64,000 nucleotides of DNA from Clostridium sp. CAG:568 (lineage in GTDB: Bacteria; Bacillota_I; Bacilli_A; RFN20; CAG-288), in the NCBI GenBank assembly GCA_000434395.1, contig FR878777.1:41931-105930 (forward strand). The letters run 5' to 3'. A program made the translations under genes and the position numbers. Positions 52,241-61,066 of the stretch are shown here, piece by piece. Each line of letters begins with the position of its first letter. The first letter of the stretch is position 1. The notes below the pieces were generated by a model. It was not told the origin of the DNA. It made no database searches and saw only the letters and a program-made list of their open reading frames with translations.

Positions 52241-53953
52241 CTAATATAAAGGTAAGGCTTTATCAACCTTGAAAGAATAGGTTACAGTGTTTCTAAATTC
52301 ATCTTTTACCATTTCACCTATCAGCAAAATATCATCACAATCATTCGAGTCTAAGAAATCTGATCCGTTGAAAAAGACTATCTTTCTTTTTTCCTTATAA
52401 GCTCCATCATTCAAAGGCAATAGAATATGTTTCTTCCTTAATCCAGAAGCTAAAAATTCTCTTTTGATTCTCAATCCAAGCCGTGGTTTTTCAAATCCGA
52501 TACCAAATGGCTCTAAACTTTCAAATGCATTAAAAGCTTCCATTCCTATATCTTCAAAAGAAATTTCCATATATGGATTATTTATTTCTTTAGGCTGAAT
52601 TCCATCCAATAAGAAAGTTAATTTAGAAATGATTTCATCTTTGTTATTTCTATCAAAAGAGAATCCACAAGCTTGTGCGTGCCCACCATGGTCTTTTAAT
52701 AAACACCTTATTTCAGGATCATCTATTATTTTATCCAAGGAATATTCTTCAGTCGATCTAAATGAAGCGATAACATCATTTTCATCGCATTTAGATTTGC
52801 ATAATACCAATATAGGTCTTTTCAAATTATGGGTGTCCATCAATCTATTAGCCAATAATCCAGACAATCCAGAAGGACAGACATCATCGTCGGATAAATC
52901 CATCAAATACATGCTATTCAAGTCTTTCAATTCACCTTTATTCATCACATCTTGAACAATGATTTTCTTTTGAATAGATACATGGTCGATATAATCTAAA
53001 ATATCAGCACCATTATGCGTAGTATCTCCTTCGAGGTAGTAAACACCGATATTAGTCGCATTTCCACCTTTCACTCTAGCGATGGAATTTAGTTTTGAAT
53101 TGATAGAGAAATTTATATCATGATAGGTAAAAACATTTCTATCAAGAAATTTATCAACCAACCTAGCTATGTTTGAATAGCCCTGATGAAATGGGTCTAA
53201 TTGACTTTTAACGCCCTTATTTAAATAAGTCAAACCCAATTTAGCCAATGCAAGATTAGATTTGACATTCAATGACATGCAGTCTGAAAAAACAGCCAAG
53301 GAAGCTAATGTAAAGAAATAATTAACTGCTTCTATTCTATCTACATATCGTTTCAAATCTAGTTTATCATCCATCAAGATTCTTTCCATAACAGCTAAAG
53401 CCAAACAAGCAGCTGATACATCGTTTCTATGGTAGATCAGACAATTATCGGTTCCAAAAGGAGGATATGAATTTTTTTGCTCTTCATGATGATCCAAAAC
53501 TAATACTTTGACATCATGATCTAACAAAAATTGAATTTCTTTCTTTTTGGTTATACCATTATCAACTGCAATAATTCTCTTATAACCGGCCTTTACCATC
53601 TTATCCAAAATAGAAATGTTCAGGCCATATCCTGTGTCATATCTGGAAGGAATATAAAAGCCGACGTTTTTCAATCCTGATAGCTTAAGTCCTAAATGTA
53701 TGATAGTAGTAGAAGTAAGTCCATCAACATCATAATCACCATATACGGCAATCCTATCATTAGCTTTGATTCCATCAGCTATAAATTTAACTGCTTTGTC
53801 AAAATCATTAAACGATGATGCAATCGCACCTTCTTCAGGGTATTTAGTCAAACAAAGTACATCTTCCTTCTTGGGTGTTTGGCTTCTCTCCAAAAGCTCT
53901 TCTTCGTTGATTCCAAGATAATCCACCAATTTTTTTATAAAAGATTGCATCAT
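52241..53953 (-). CDS. recJ: Single-stranded-DNA exonuclease RecJ
   Basis: 570 residues. DHH-family phosphoesterase: AVYGDYDVDGLTST (motif I), AVDNG, LDHHEE (motif III) and the DHHA1 region with GGHAQACGFSF near residues 420-430. 5'-3' exonuclease acting with RecQ and RecA. It lacks the long C-terminal extension of Bacillus RecJ. Two consecutive ATG codons are available; the second has the better spacing to GAAGG. Directly downstream of secDF, beyond a terminator. Confidence 0.9.
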   Translation of the reverse strand: MMQSFIKKLVDYLGINEEELLERSQTPKKEDVLCLTKYPEEGAIASSFNDFDKAVKFIADGIKANDRIAVYGDYDVDGLTSTTIIHLGLKLSGLKNVGFYIPSRYDTGYGLNISILDKMVKAGYKRIIAVDNGITKKKEIQFLLDHDVKVLVLDHHEEQKNSYPPFGTDNCLIYHRNDVSAACLALAVMERILMDDKLDLKRYVDRIEAVNYFFTLASLAVFSDCMSLNVKSNLALAKLGLTYLNKGVKSQLDPFHQGYSNIARLVDKFLDRNVFTYHDINFSINSKLNSIARVKGGNATNIGVYYLEGDTTHNGADILDYIDHVSIQKKIIVQDVMNKGELKDLNSMYLMDLSDDDVCPSGLSGLLANRLMDTHNLKRPILVLCKSKCDENDVIASFRSTEEYSLDKIIDDPEIRCLLKDHGGHAQACGFSFDRNNKDEIISKLTFLLDGIQPKEINNPYMEISFEDIGMEAFNAFESLEPFGIGFEKPRLGLRIKREFLASGLRKKHILLPLNDGAYKEKRKIVFFNGSDFLDSNDCDDILLIGEMVKDEFRNTVTYSFKVDKALPLY

Positions 53954-53966
53954 AACCTTCTTTCAA

Positions 53967-53992
53967 AAAAAGCCAGTATTCACTGGCTTTTA
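53967..53992 (-). terminator. Terminator behind secDF
   Basis: On the minus strand AAAAGCCAGT/ACTGGCTTTT forms a ten-pair stem around a 4 nt loop, followed by a T run. Lies between secDF and recJ. Positions could be off by one base. Confidence 0.85.
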
Positions 53993-53996
53993 TAAA

Positions 53997-56825
53997 TTAC
54001 CAATTCTTATAATCGTTGACTCCAGGAACGATTGTTTCTTTGGCTTCGTCTGGGTCAGCTTCAATAATCTTCTTAGGCTTGCTAGCTTTCTTCTTCTTTT
54101 GATTTTGTATTTTCTCTTCAGCTCCAGTGAAATGAATATGAGTTCTAAGGAACAAATATAGATAAGGAGTGAAGAAATATGACAAACCGATTCCTATCAA
54201 TGATACTAAGACCATTCCTACAAACATAGGTAAGCAACTGGTTCCCATCAAGGCCATTCCAAAGACACTGAAGGAAAGAACAACAACAATGACACTTAAC
54301 GAAATAGCTTGATTTGCTTTGACACTCAAAGAACCTATAACAAATCTCTGATTAATATCTTTTGTCTTTTTCAACTTGAGAGAACGTAGATATTCACTAT
54401 TCTTTTCAAAGAAGAAGATATTGAATATTCCAAGAATCATAGATCCGACAGCCACACCGAAAGCAGTGAAGGCTGAGAAGGCGATTCCACATACACTCAT
54501 CAAAGCAAGAACAAATACGACAGATGCAGCACTGAACGACAATTCGCAAATAAAGGCACAAAGACCAAAGCGAATAAATACATATAAAGCTAAGATAAAC
54601 ACACCCAAGGCTAATCCGGCGAAGAACCACGATTCATAATAAGCGACAGCGGAAGATTTAGAAACACCTGCAGTCAATCTATAGCCTTTAGAATATTTGT
54701 TCTTCAATGTAGTATTGGCAAATCCTTTGGCAGCAGTCATATTTGTCTGAGAATCAGAAGTAGTAACTGTGCTATTGGTTGTCAAGGTATCCATAGCTTG
54801 CTTCAAAGCAGTCAAGGACGAAGAATCCGAAGGCTCTTTATTCAAAACGAATGAAGCATAGACAACACTGAATTCACCCTTTCCTGCCAAGACCTGAGCA
54901 TCGTTTTGAAGTGTCACTATTTGGAATTCACCATTTTCTAATGAAAATTCAAGTCCGACAGTATCCAAATAAGTATCGACATAGTTCTCATCGATTGCAA
55001 TGTCCTTTTGTTCCAAATAAGTTTTGGCGACATTACCAAAGGCTCTTTCAGAATGCAAATATTTGACAACATTTTCACCAGTGTTAGTAGTAAAATCAAT
55101 CTTTCCTTGCTGGTTGTCTCCTAAATAACCAGTAGCGGTTGTCATGATATCAATACGGTACTCACTCTTGTAGTTACCGGCTCTAGCAAACATCTCATCG
55201 CCACCTTTGATGCCACCCATGACGCCGAGACCGACAACACCTAATAAAGCCAAAGAAGATAGAACTATTGTTCCAACCATAGTCATCTTCTTCTCTTTCT
55301 TGGTAGGAGCATTCTCTTCACGTTTGGGAAGTCCAGATTCAGAATCAACGACATAGACAGGTGTATTGTTATTCTTAGTTTTATATCCGAAAATTCCATA
55401 ATTCTTTTTAGGATTCTCAGCAAGACCAGTAGTCAACCAATATAACATCCACTTTGTAAAGTAGTTGGTGATCAAGAAAGCCAATACTGAGCCGATAGTG
55501 ATGACACCAGTTGCAACCTGAGTCATATCCTTAGCCAAGAAGAATGTAGAGATTGCGGCAAGGAATGTTCCAGCGCATATATCCACAGTCAACAAGTAAG
55601 ACTTGTGATAGCCTTCTTTGTTAGCCTTAACCAAATCACGTCCTTTAGACAACTCGTCTTTGACACGTTGGAAGTAATTGATATTGATGATGACACCTAA
55701 CAAAGTAGACAAAACCAATCCGATAACAGCAGCAGGGCTGAATTCAAATCCAAGAGCAGAGAAGACAAGAACATTCAAAGCTAATGAGGTGGAATTTGAA
55801 ATTAACGATACAACACCAGACCAACCATAGACGCAAATCATCACTACGAAAATAACAACATAAGCTACAACAAATCCAATAATTGTATAAAGCAATGCAT
55901 TCTCGCCTAATCTTGGTGAAACTGAAGTGTCAGAATAAGCTAAGCTTATATCAAAGCCATAATCTTCAGCATTGATAGCAGCAACATATGCTTTAGCAGA
56001 AGAAATTGTCCATTCGTGAGAAGTGTTGTCGGCATCTTTATACGAGGTCATCTTGATTGAAGTATCATCTGTAGAGAAGGCCGAATCTGTAGAGTCGCGG
56101 AACAAGATTTTAGATTTCACTACTCTATCACTAGCGACATCCTTGTCGGAAGGATAAGCCTTGGCATATGTATCCGTACCTGCTATATAGTTTCTCCAAA
56201 TGAACATTTGCTTTTGGAGAGAGGAATCTTTGACACCTTCAGCCTCTTTGACGAATCCGTCCCAAGTCGATTTGTCTTTTACATGAAGCAAAACATAAGG
56301 CTTTCCTTCATCATATTTAACCTCAGCTGGAGTTGAACTTGCAAAGAAATCAGTACCAGTATGATAATGGTTTTCAGCATCTGTGACAGTCAAAGTGCCA
56401 GTGCTAGAAATCAAAAGCTTAATATTTTCCAACTCTGAAGAAGATGTTTGGGTCAATGTGACACGAAGACGTTGATAATTATCACCATCGGTATTTCCTT
56501 CAGAATCGATTTGAGGATAATCAGAGCTATAGGATGGATCATCAGGATTCATCAATGTGACTTCTGCACCTCTAACACCTGCAGCATTGAGTCTTTCCAT
56601 GACCATATTGTCAATGTCAATATCGGTAAGATCTTTAGCAGTTTGAGAACTAGAAGAGTCATCAGAGGTGACATCAGCTCTTTTTGTGATGTCATAGACG
56701 AGTGTGATGCCTTGACCAAAATCATTCGATAAGTTGACCATGTTCTTGATAGGCTGAGCCAAGAACAAAACTGATAGTACTAATGTCACCACCATAGTGA
56801 CGAATGCAAAGATACGTCTTTTCAT
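53997..56825 (-). CDS. secDF: Protein translocase SecDF, fused
   Basis: SecD and SecF in one chain of about 942 residues, as in Bacillus (there 737), so the outer P1 domains are enlarged. I start at MKRRIFAF (56825), where AAGGAGG is 6 nt upstream; a frame from 56888 adds 21 unsupported residues. One N-terminal helix, a large extracytoplasmic domain (~35-320), five helices (~330-510), a linker, then the SecF half in the same layout. Uses proton motive force to pull secreted proteins. Next to ruvBA, yajC not seen. Confidence 0.92.
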   Translation of the reverse strand: MKRRIFAFVTMVVTLVLSVLFLAQPIKNMVNLSNDFGQGITLVYDITKRADVTSDDSSSSQTAKDLTDIDIDNMVMERLNAAGVRGAEVTLMNPDDPSYSSDYPQIDSEGNTDGDNYQRLRVTLTQTSSSELENIKLLISSTGTLTVTDAENHYHTGTDFFASSTPAEVKYDEGKPYVLLHVKDKSTWDGFVKEAEGVKDSSLQKQMFIWRNYIAGTDTYAKAYPSDKDVASDRVVKSKILFRDSTDSAFSTDDTSIKMTSYKDADNTSHEWTISSAKAYVAAINAEDYGFDISLAYSDTSVSPRLGENALLYTIIGFVVAYVVIFVVMICVYGWSGVVSLISNSTSLALNVLVFSALGFEFSPAAVIGLVLSTLLGVIININYFQRVKDELSKGRDLVKANKEGYHKSYLLTVDICAGTFLAAISTFFLAKDMTQVATGVITIGSVLAFLITNYFTKWMLYWLTTGLAENPKKNYGIFGYKTKNNNTPVYVVDSESGLPKREENAPTKKEKKMTMVGTIVLSSLALLGVVGLGVMGGIKGGDEMFARAGNYKSEYRIDIMTTATGYLGDNQQGKIDFTTNTGENVVKYLHSERAFGNVAKTYLEQKDIAIDENYVDTYLDTVGLEFSLENGEFQIVTLQNDAQVLAGKGEFSVVYASFVLNKEPSDSSSLTALKQAMDTLTTNSTVTTSDSQTNMTAAKGFANTTLKNKYSKGYRLTAGVSKSSAVAYYESWFFAGLALGVFILALYVFIRFGLCAFICELSFSAASVVFVLALMSVCGIAFSAFTAFGVAVGSMILGIFNIFFFEKNSEYLRSLKLKKTKDINQRFVIGSLSVKANQAISLSVIVVVLSFSVFGMALMGTSCLPMFVGMVLVSLIGIGLSYFFTPYLYLFLRTHIHFTGAEEKIQNQKKKKASKPKKIIEADPDEAKETIVPGVNDYKNW

Positions 56826-56930
56826 ACAAAACCTCCTTAAAGAGACAACAAAAAAGCTTCTTACGAAATAATCCAAAGTACTATACAAATTAACAATAAA
56901 TCAATCAACCTATTATACTTTGGTATGTTT

Positions 56931-57932
56931 TCATTCCTGCTTTCCAAGGTGTTGGTAAGCTAATTTAGTAGGCACACGACCCCTAGCTGTTCTGTCGATA
57001 AGACCCGATTGAATCAGGTAAGGTTCATAAACATCCAATATATTTTGAGCATCTTCTCCCACAGCGGCCGCAATAGAATTGACGCCAACAGGTTTTCCGC
57101 TAAATCTATCGATCATAGTTTCCAATATTTTTCTATCAGAATCATCCAAGCCTAATCCATCAATTCCAAGAGCGTCCATAGTGGATAAAACTAGAGGTAA
57201 ATCGATTTTCGACTTTTTTTGAAAAGACGCAAAATCGCGAACTCTACGATAGAATCTATTGGCGATTCTCGGTGTTCCACGACTTCTAGATGCAATCGCA
57301 TTAGAAGCGTCTTGGGTCAAAGGCATATGATAAACCTTGGAGGTCCTTTGAATAATTTCAGACAACTCCTGAATAGAATAAAAATTCAATTTAGCTACAA
57401 TCCCAAATCTATCTCTCAAAGGCTCGGATAAATCTCCAGGTTTAGTAGTGGCACCAATCAAAGTAAATGGTTTTAAGGTGACATCTATAGATCTAGCATC
57501 AGCATCTCTTCCAACCACGACGGAGATGGTAAAATCTTCCATCGCAGAATATAAGATTTCTTCGACAGTTTTAGGCATTCTGTGAATCTCATCTATAAAA
57601 AGAACATCGCCCGCTTGAAGACTCGAAAGAATGCTGGCCAAATCGCCGACTCTAGCCAGTGCAGCACCAGATGTCATTCTAATATTTGCACCTAATTCAT
57701 TGGCGATTACATGGGCCAGTGTCGTCTTTCCTAACCCCGGAGGTCCATATAGCAAAACATGATCCAAGGATTCACTTCTCTCCAAAGCCGCTTTGATAAA
57801 AATAGATAATGTCTTCTTAGCCTCTGTTTGACCGAGATAATCGTTCAACTTCAAAGGCCTGAGGGAAATTTCTTCCTCATCTTCCTTTTCCTCATCCTTT
57901 AAATCGTGAACGATGCTCTCTCTTTCAAGCAT
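56931..57932 (-). CDS. ruvB: Holliday junction helicase subunit RuvB
   Basis: 333 residues. [22 protein letters not shown] (Walker A), [14 protein letters not shown] (Walker B), [18 protein letters not shown] (sensor region), and a C-terminal winged helix ([16 protein letters not shown]). Hexameric motor for branch migration with RuvA, encoded 5 nt upstream. Confidence 0.96.
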   Translation of the reverse strand: MLERESIVHDLKDEEKEDEEEISLRPLKLNDYLGQTEAKKTLSIFIKAALERSESLDHVLLYGPPGLGKTTLAHVIANELGANIRMTSGAALARVGDLASILSSLQAGDVLFIDEIHRMPKTVEEILYSAMEDFTISVVVGRDADARSIDVTLKPFTLIGATTKPGDLSEPLRDRFGIVAKLNFYSIQELSEIIQRTSKVYHMPLTQDASNAIASRSRGTPRIANRFYRRVRDFASFQKKSKIDLPLVLSTMDALGIDGLGLDDSDRKILETMIDRFSGKPVGVNSIAAAVGEDAQNILDVYEPYLIQSGLIDRTARGRVPTKLAYQHLGKQE

Positions 57933-57937
57933 TTAGA

Positions 57938-58504
57938 CTATCCTCTTTTACTAAGTAAAATCAAAGCCTTCTTCAAATAATCCTCAGTCGATAAACCACG
58001 ATCTGGAATTTTAGTCATCACTTCGTCGATTTCTTCTTTTCTAAAGCCCATATTTTTCAAGCCGATAACAGCATCATCCAAATTCTTATCACCGGAACCC
58101 ACTCCAGTTCCATAAGTCAACTTGCCTTTCAAATCCAAGACTATCTGTTTAGCAGTCTTTGGTCCAATGTTCGGCAAATGTGACAAAAAGACAACATCCG
58201 ATGAATCGATTGCTTCTTTCACACGGCTAGAAGAAGAGCCACCCAAAATTGACATTGCACTCTTGGGTCCTACACCTTTTACCGAGATGAGCTTAATATA
58301 CAAGGCTTTTTCTTCAAAAGTTTTAAATCCAATCAAATACTGTTCATCTTCCCTAGAATAAAAAGCAGTATAAATTCTAATAGTATCACCAATATTGTAA
58401 TCTTCCGGATGGGAAACTAATACTTCATATCCAACTCCATTGCATTCGACGACTATAGAATCCTTTTCATGAATAGTTACAGTACCGTGCAAATAATAAT
58501 ACAT
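57938..58504 (-). CDS. ruvA: Holliday junction DNA-binding subunit RuvA
   Basis: 188 residues. Domain I OB-fold (YYYLHGTVTIHEKDSIVVECNGVGYEV), two helix-hairpin-helix motifs (SVKGVGPKSAMSIL and LPNIGPKTAKQIVLDLKGKL), and a C-terminal three-helix domain that contacts RuvB. GGAGG precedes the start. Confidence 0.95.
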   Translation of the reverse strand: MYYYLHGTVTIHEKDSIVVECNGVGYEVLVSHPEDYNIGDTIRIYTAFYSREDEQYLIGFKTFEEKALYIKLISVKGVGPKSAMSILGGSSSSRVKEAIDSSDVVFLSHLPNIGPKTAKQIVLDLKGKLTYGTGVGSGDKNLDDAVIGLKNMGFRKEEIDEVMTKIPDRGLSTEDYLKKALILLSKRG

Positions 58505-58558
58505 TTTCCATCCTCCATTACATAATATAAACCATAAAAGACCTTAAAAGATCAAAAA

Positions 58559-59839
58559 TTAAGCAGAATATGTAAATTCGAAATCCTTCAATATAATAGT
58601 TGCACCGTCTTCAATATTCATCTCATGCAACTTCTTATCTACACCAGATTTTTCAAGGAAAACTAAAATTCTCGTCATAGCATCATCACCTCTCAAAGAG
58701 AGCATAGAGAACTTATTGACGATAGTTTCACCTTCGATTCTATAAACACCAGGTTCAAGTTTGACAACTGTGAAAGGCACTGTTTCTTTATCTTCTGGCT
58801 TAAGAGTGTAGACCTTCTCCTTGTTGGGAAGATAGGCTTCGGACAATGGAAATATAGGTGTGACTTTCAAAGTCTCAAACACTTCTCTGAGAACAGGCTT
58901 TAAGCCATCGCCTTCCAAGGTAGAAGTCACAAAAATCTTATATTTGTCTCCAGCTTTCTTCTTGAATTCATCTACTTTAGTCATATCTCCGTTCAATAGA
59001 TCGACCTTGTTCAAAACAACGATCATCGGTCTATTTATCAATCCTAACGAATAGTCCTTCAATTCATCATTGATTTTTACAAAATTATCATAAGCTTCAT
59101 CGTTTGAAATATCGACTACATGAAGGATAACTCTGCATCTTTCAATATGCCTTAAAAACGAAATTCCAAGTCCTTTTCCTAAATGAGCACCTTCGATAAG
59201 TCCAGGAAGATCAGCCATGACAAAAGTCTCGTCGTTTCCTAAATCGACAACGCCCAATTGAGGTTCCAATGTGGTGAATTGATAATTGGCAACTTTAGCG
59301 TGAGCATTGGTCACCTTTCCAAGAAATGTGGATTTTCCAGCGTTAGGAAGTCCCACTAAACCACAATCAGCCAATAATCTCATTTCAAAATAAAGTTCGA
59401 CTTTTTTACCAGGGGCACCATTCTCTGCAAACTTAGGGGCTTTTCTAACAGGGTTGGCATAACAGCTATTTCCTTTACCACCACGTCCACCTTCGCATGC
59501 CAAATAAGAATCACCATCATGTGAAAGATCAGCTAAAAGGTTTCCTTCCATATCCTTGACGACAGTACCAACTGGAACAGGTAAAATGACATCAGGTGCA
59601 TATTTACCATACATGTTTTTTTCATGACCATTTTCACCATTAGGGGCTTTGATAGTTTTACCGAAACGATAAGCAGTCAAAGTATTATATCCGGTTTGAG
59701 CCTTGATATAGATACTTCCACCCTTGCCTCCGTTTCCACCGGCAGGGCCACCCATAGCTTTACCTTTTTCATGTAAAAATGCGACTTTTCCATCGCCACC
59801 TTTTCCAGAGATAAGGGTTACTTTAACACGATCAATCAT
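58559..59839 (-). CDS. obgE: GTPase ObgE
   Basis: 426 residues. Glycine-rich Obg fold (GGDGKVAFLHEKGKAMGGP..GGNGGKGGS), G domain with P-loop GLPNAGKST, G3 DLPG, G4 NKVD, and a C-terminal OCT domain. Acts in 50S assembly and stress signalling. Follows rpmA, the conserved rplU-prp-rpmA-obg order. Confidence 0.96.
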   Translation of the reverse strand: MIDRVKVTLISGKGGDGKVAFLHEKGKAMGGPAGGNGGKGGSIYIKAQTGYNTLTAYRFGKTIKAPNGENGHEKNMYGKYAPDVILPVPVGTVVKDMEGNLLADLSHDGDSYLACEGGRGGKGNSCYANPVRKAPKFAENGAPGKKVELYFEMRLLADCGLVGLPNAGKSTFLGKVTNAHAKVANYQFTTLEPQLGVVDLGNDETFVMADLPGLIEGAHLGKGLGISFLRHIERCRVILHVVDISNDEAYDNFVKINDELKDYSLGLINRPMIVVLNKVDLLNGDMTKVDEFKKKAGDKYKIFVTSTLEGDGLKPVLREVFETLKVTPIFPLSEAYLPNKEKVYTLKPEDKETVPFTVVKLEPGVYRIEGETIVNKFSMLSLRGDDAMTRILVFLEKSGVDKKLHEMNIEDGATIILKDFEFTYSA

Positions 59840-59856
59840 ATAAAAACCTCCATTAA

Positions 59857-59883
59857 AGAAAATGAGGCCTAATCGGCCCCATT
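59857..59883 (-). terminator. Hairpin between rpmA and obgE
   Basis: On the minus strand AATGGGGCC/GGCCTCATT (nine pairs, one G-T) with a 5 nt loop, followed by TTTCTTT. A likely partial terminator that lowers obgE expression relative to the ribosomal genes. Confidence 0.65.
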
Positions 59884-59921
59884 ATTCAGCATCTTAAAAA
59901 ATGTGATAAGCCTTAAGAGAC

Positions 59922-60221
59922 TTAGGCCTTGTCAGCAGAGACTGCAGGATAGACAGAAACTCTAGTTCTGTTCTTTCCAACACGCTCATACTTGACAACA
60001 CCAGGAATCATTGCAAACAATGTGTCATCATGACCACGTTTTACATTTGTTCCAGGATGAATCTTAGTTCCACGTTGACGATAAATGACGGCACCAGCAT
60101 TGCAGGTTTGTCCATCGGCAACTTTAGCTCCGAGACGTCTTCCAGCGGAATCTCTTCCGTTCTTAGTAGAGCTGACTCCCTTCTTAGAAGCGAACAGCTG
60201 GATATCAAACTTCAATTTCAT
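59922..60221 (-). CDS. rpmA: 50S ribosomal protein L27 (with cleaved N-terminal extension)
   Basis: 99 residues. [21 protein letters not shown]: the stretch before ASKKG is the Firmicutes-type extension (consensus FxxxLQxFASKKG-like) removed by the Prp protease so that the mature N-terminus can reach the peptidyl transferase centre. The rest is standard L27 ([25 protein letters not shown]). The ATG overlaps the prp stop (ATGA). Confidence 0.95.
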   Translation of the reverse strand: MKLKFDIQLFASKKGVSSTKNGRDSAGRRLGAKVADGQTCNAGAVIYRQRGTKIHPGTNVKRGHDDTLFAMIPGVVKYERVGKNRTRVSVYPAVSADKA

Positions 60222-60529
60222 TTTGTTTCCTCCTTGAGCCGGACATAATCCGGATAGTTCTTCGACAACTCCTTCAATTCTCTCACTATTACTTCAAGTA
60301 CGACTTTGTCATGGTCACTTCTTTCGCCTTTTATGACTAATTGAGAGTCACCTTTTTTCATCTTAAGTTCATACCCATTAGGATCATCCAGACATATCAA
60401 TCCACCCTGCCAAACTGATGAAACAGCAGCACAGTAAATATCGTATCCTTCTATATCATAACCTGCGTGACCTTTGAGACTAATCTTTGAAAGTCTATTC
60501 AAAGTATAACTGATGAGAACTTCAATCAA
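60218..60529 (-). CDS. prp: Ribosomal-processing cysteine protease Prp
   Basis: 103 residues. Catalytic His in LKGHAGYD and Cys in YCAAVSSV, the Prp (YsxB) signature. Cleaves the N-terminal extension of L27, encoded next. The start codon is TTG at 60529, with AAGGAG 8 nt upstream and no better ATG. Overlaps rpmA by 4 nt. Confidence 0.94.
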   Translation of the reverse strand: MIEVLISYTLNRLSKISLKGHAGYDIEGYDIYCAAVSSVWQGGLICLDDPNGYELKMKKGDSQLVIKGERSDHDKVVLEVIVRELKELSKNYPDYVRLKEETK

Positions 60530-60541
60530 CGCATCAACTCC

Positions 60542-60853
60542 TTATAATTGGATAGACTTGATGGTTACCTTGGTGTAAGGTTGACGATGACCAGTCTTCT
60601 TACGATAGTTAGTCTTAGAGCGATACTTGAAGACGATAACCTTCTTGTTCTTGTCTTGCTTGACGATAGTTGCTGAGACTTTTGCTCCATCGACATAAGG
60701 TGTACCAATCTTGGTGTTATCGCCATCGACTACGGCCATAACTTTGTCGAATACGAAATCGCTGCCGACTTCGCCATCCAACTTTTCAACTAAGACTGTC
60801 TCACCTTCAGAAACTTTCAATTGTTTTCCGCCGGTTTCAATTACTGCGTACAT
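60542..60853 (-). CDS. rplU: 50S ribosomal protein L21
   Basis: 103 residues. [18 protein letters not shown] at the start and [23 protein letters not shown] at the end, the L21 signature. Binds 23S rRNA and depends on L20 for assembly. AGGAGG precedes the start. First gene of the rplU-prp-rpmA unit. Confidence 0.96.
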   Translation of the reverse strand: MYAVIETGGKQLKVSEGETVLVEKLDGEVGSDFVFDKVMAVVDGDNTKIGTPYVDGAKVSATIVKQDKNKKVIVFKYRSKTNYRKKTGHRQPYTKVTIKSIQL

Positions 60854-60943
60854 TTTTAAAATGTCCTCCTATAAATCTTTTCACTTAGACTCATTCATGG
60901 CGGTTTACTATTTAAAGTAATTAAAATTTACCGTAGTAAAATG

Positions 60944-60971
60944 GTTGCAGTCAGTGAAGGACTACAGCAAC
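60944..60971 (-). promoter_or_regulatory. Hairpin in the rplU leader, possible L21 leader element
   Basis: On the minus strand GTTGC, a 3 nt bulge, AGTC, a 7 nt loop, GACT, GCAAC: a nine-pair stem about 90 nt ahead of rplU. Firmicutes rplU transcripts often carry a structured L21 leader used for autoregulation; this is inferred from position only. Confidence 0.35.
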
Positions 60972-61066
60972 AAAGAATATACTATCTTTAGTCTTCAACT
61001 TCAAGAAGAAAATACTTCATTTGGAAAGATTTCTTTGTTTTTTGACCATAAAAAGAAAACAGTTTG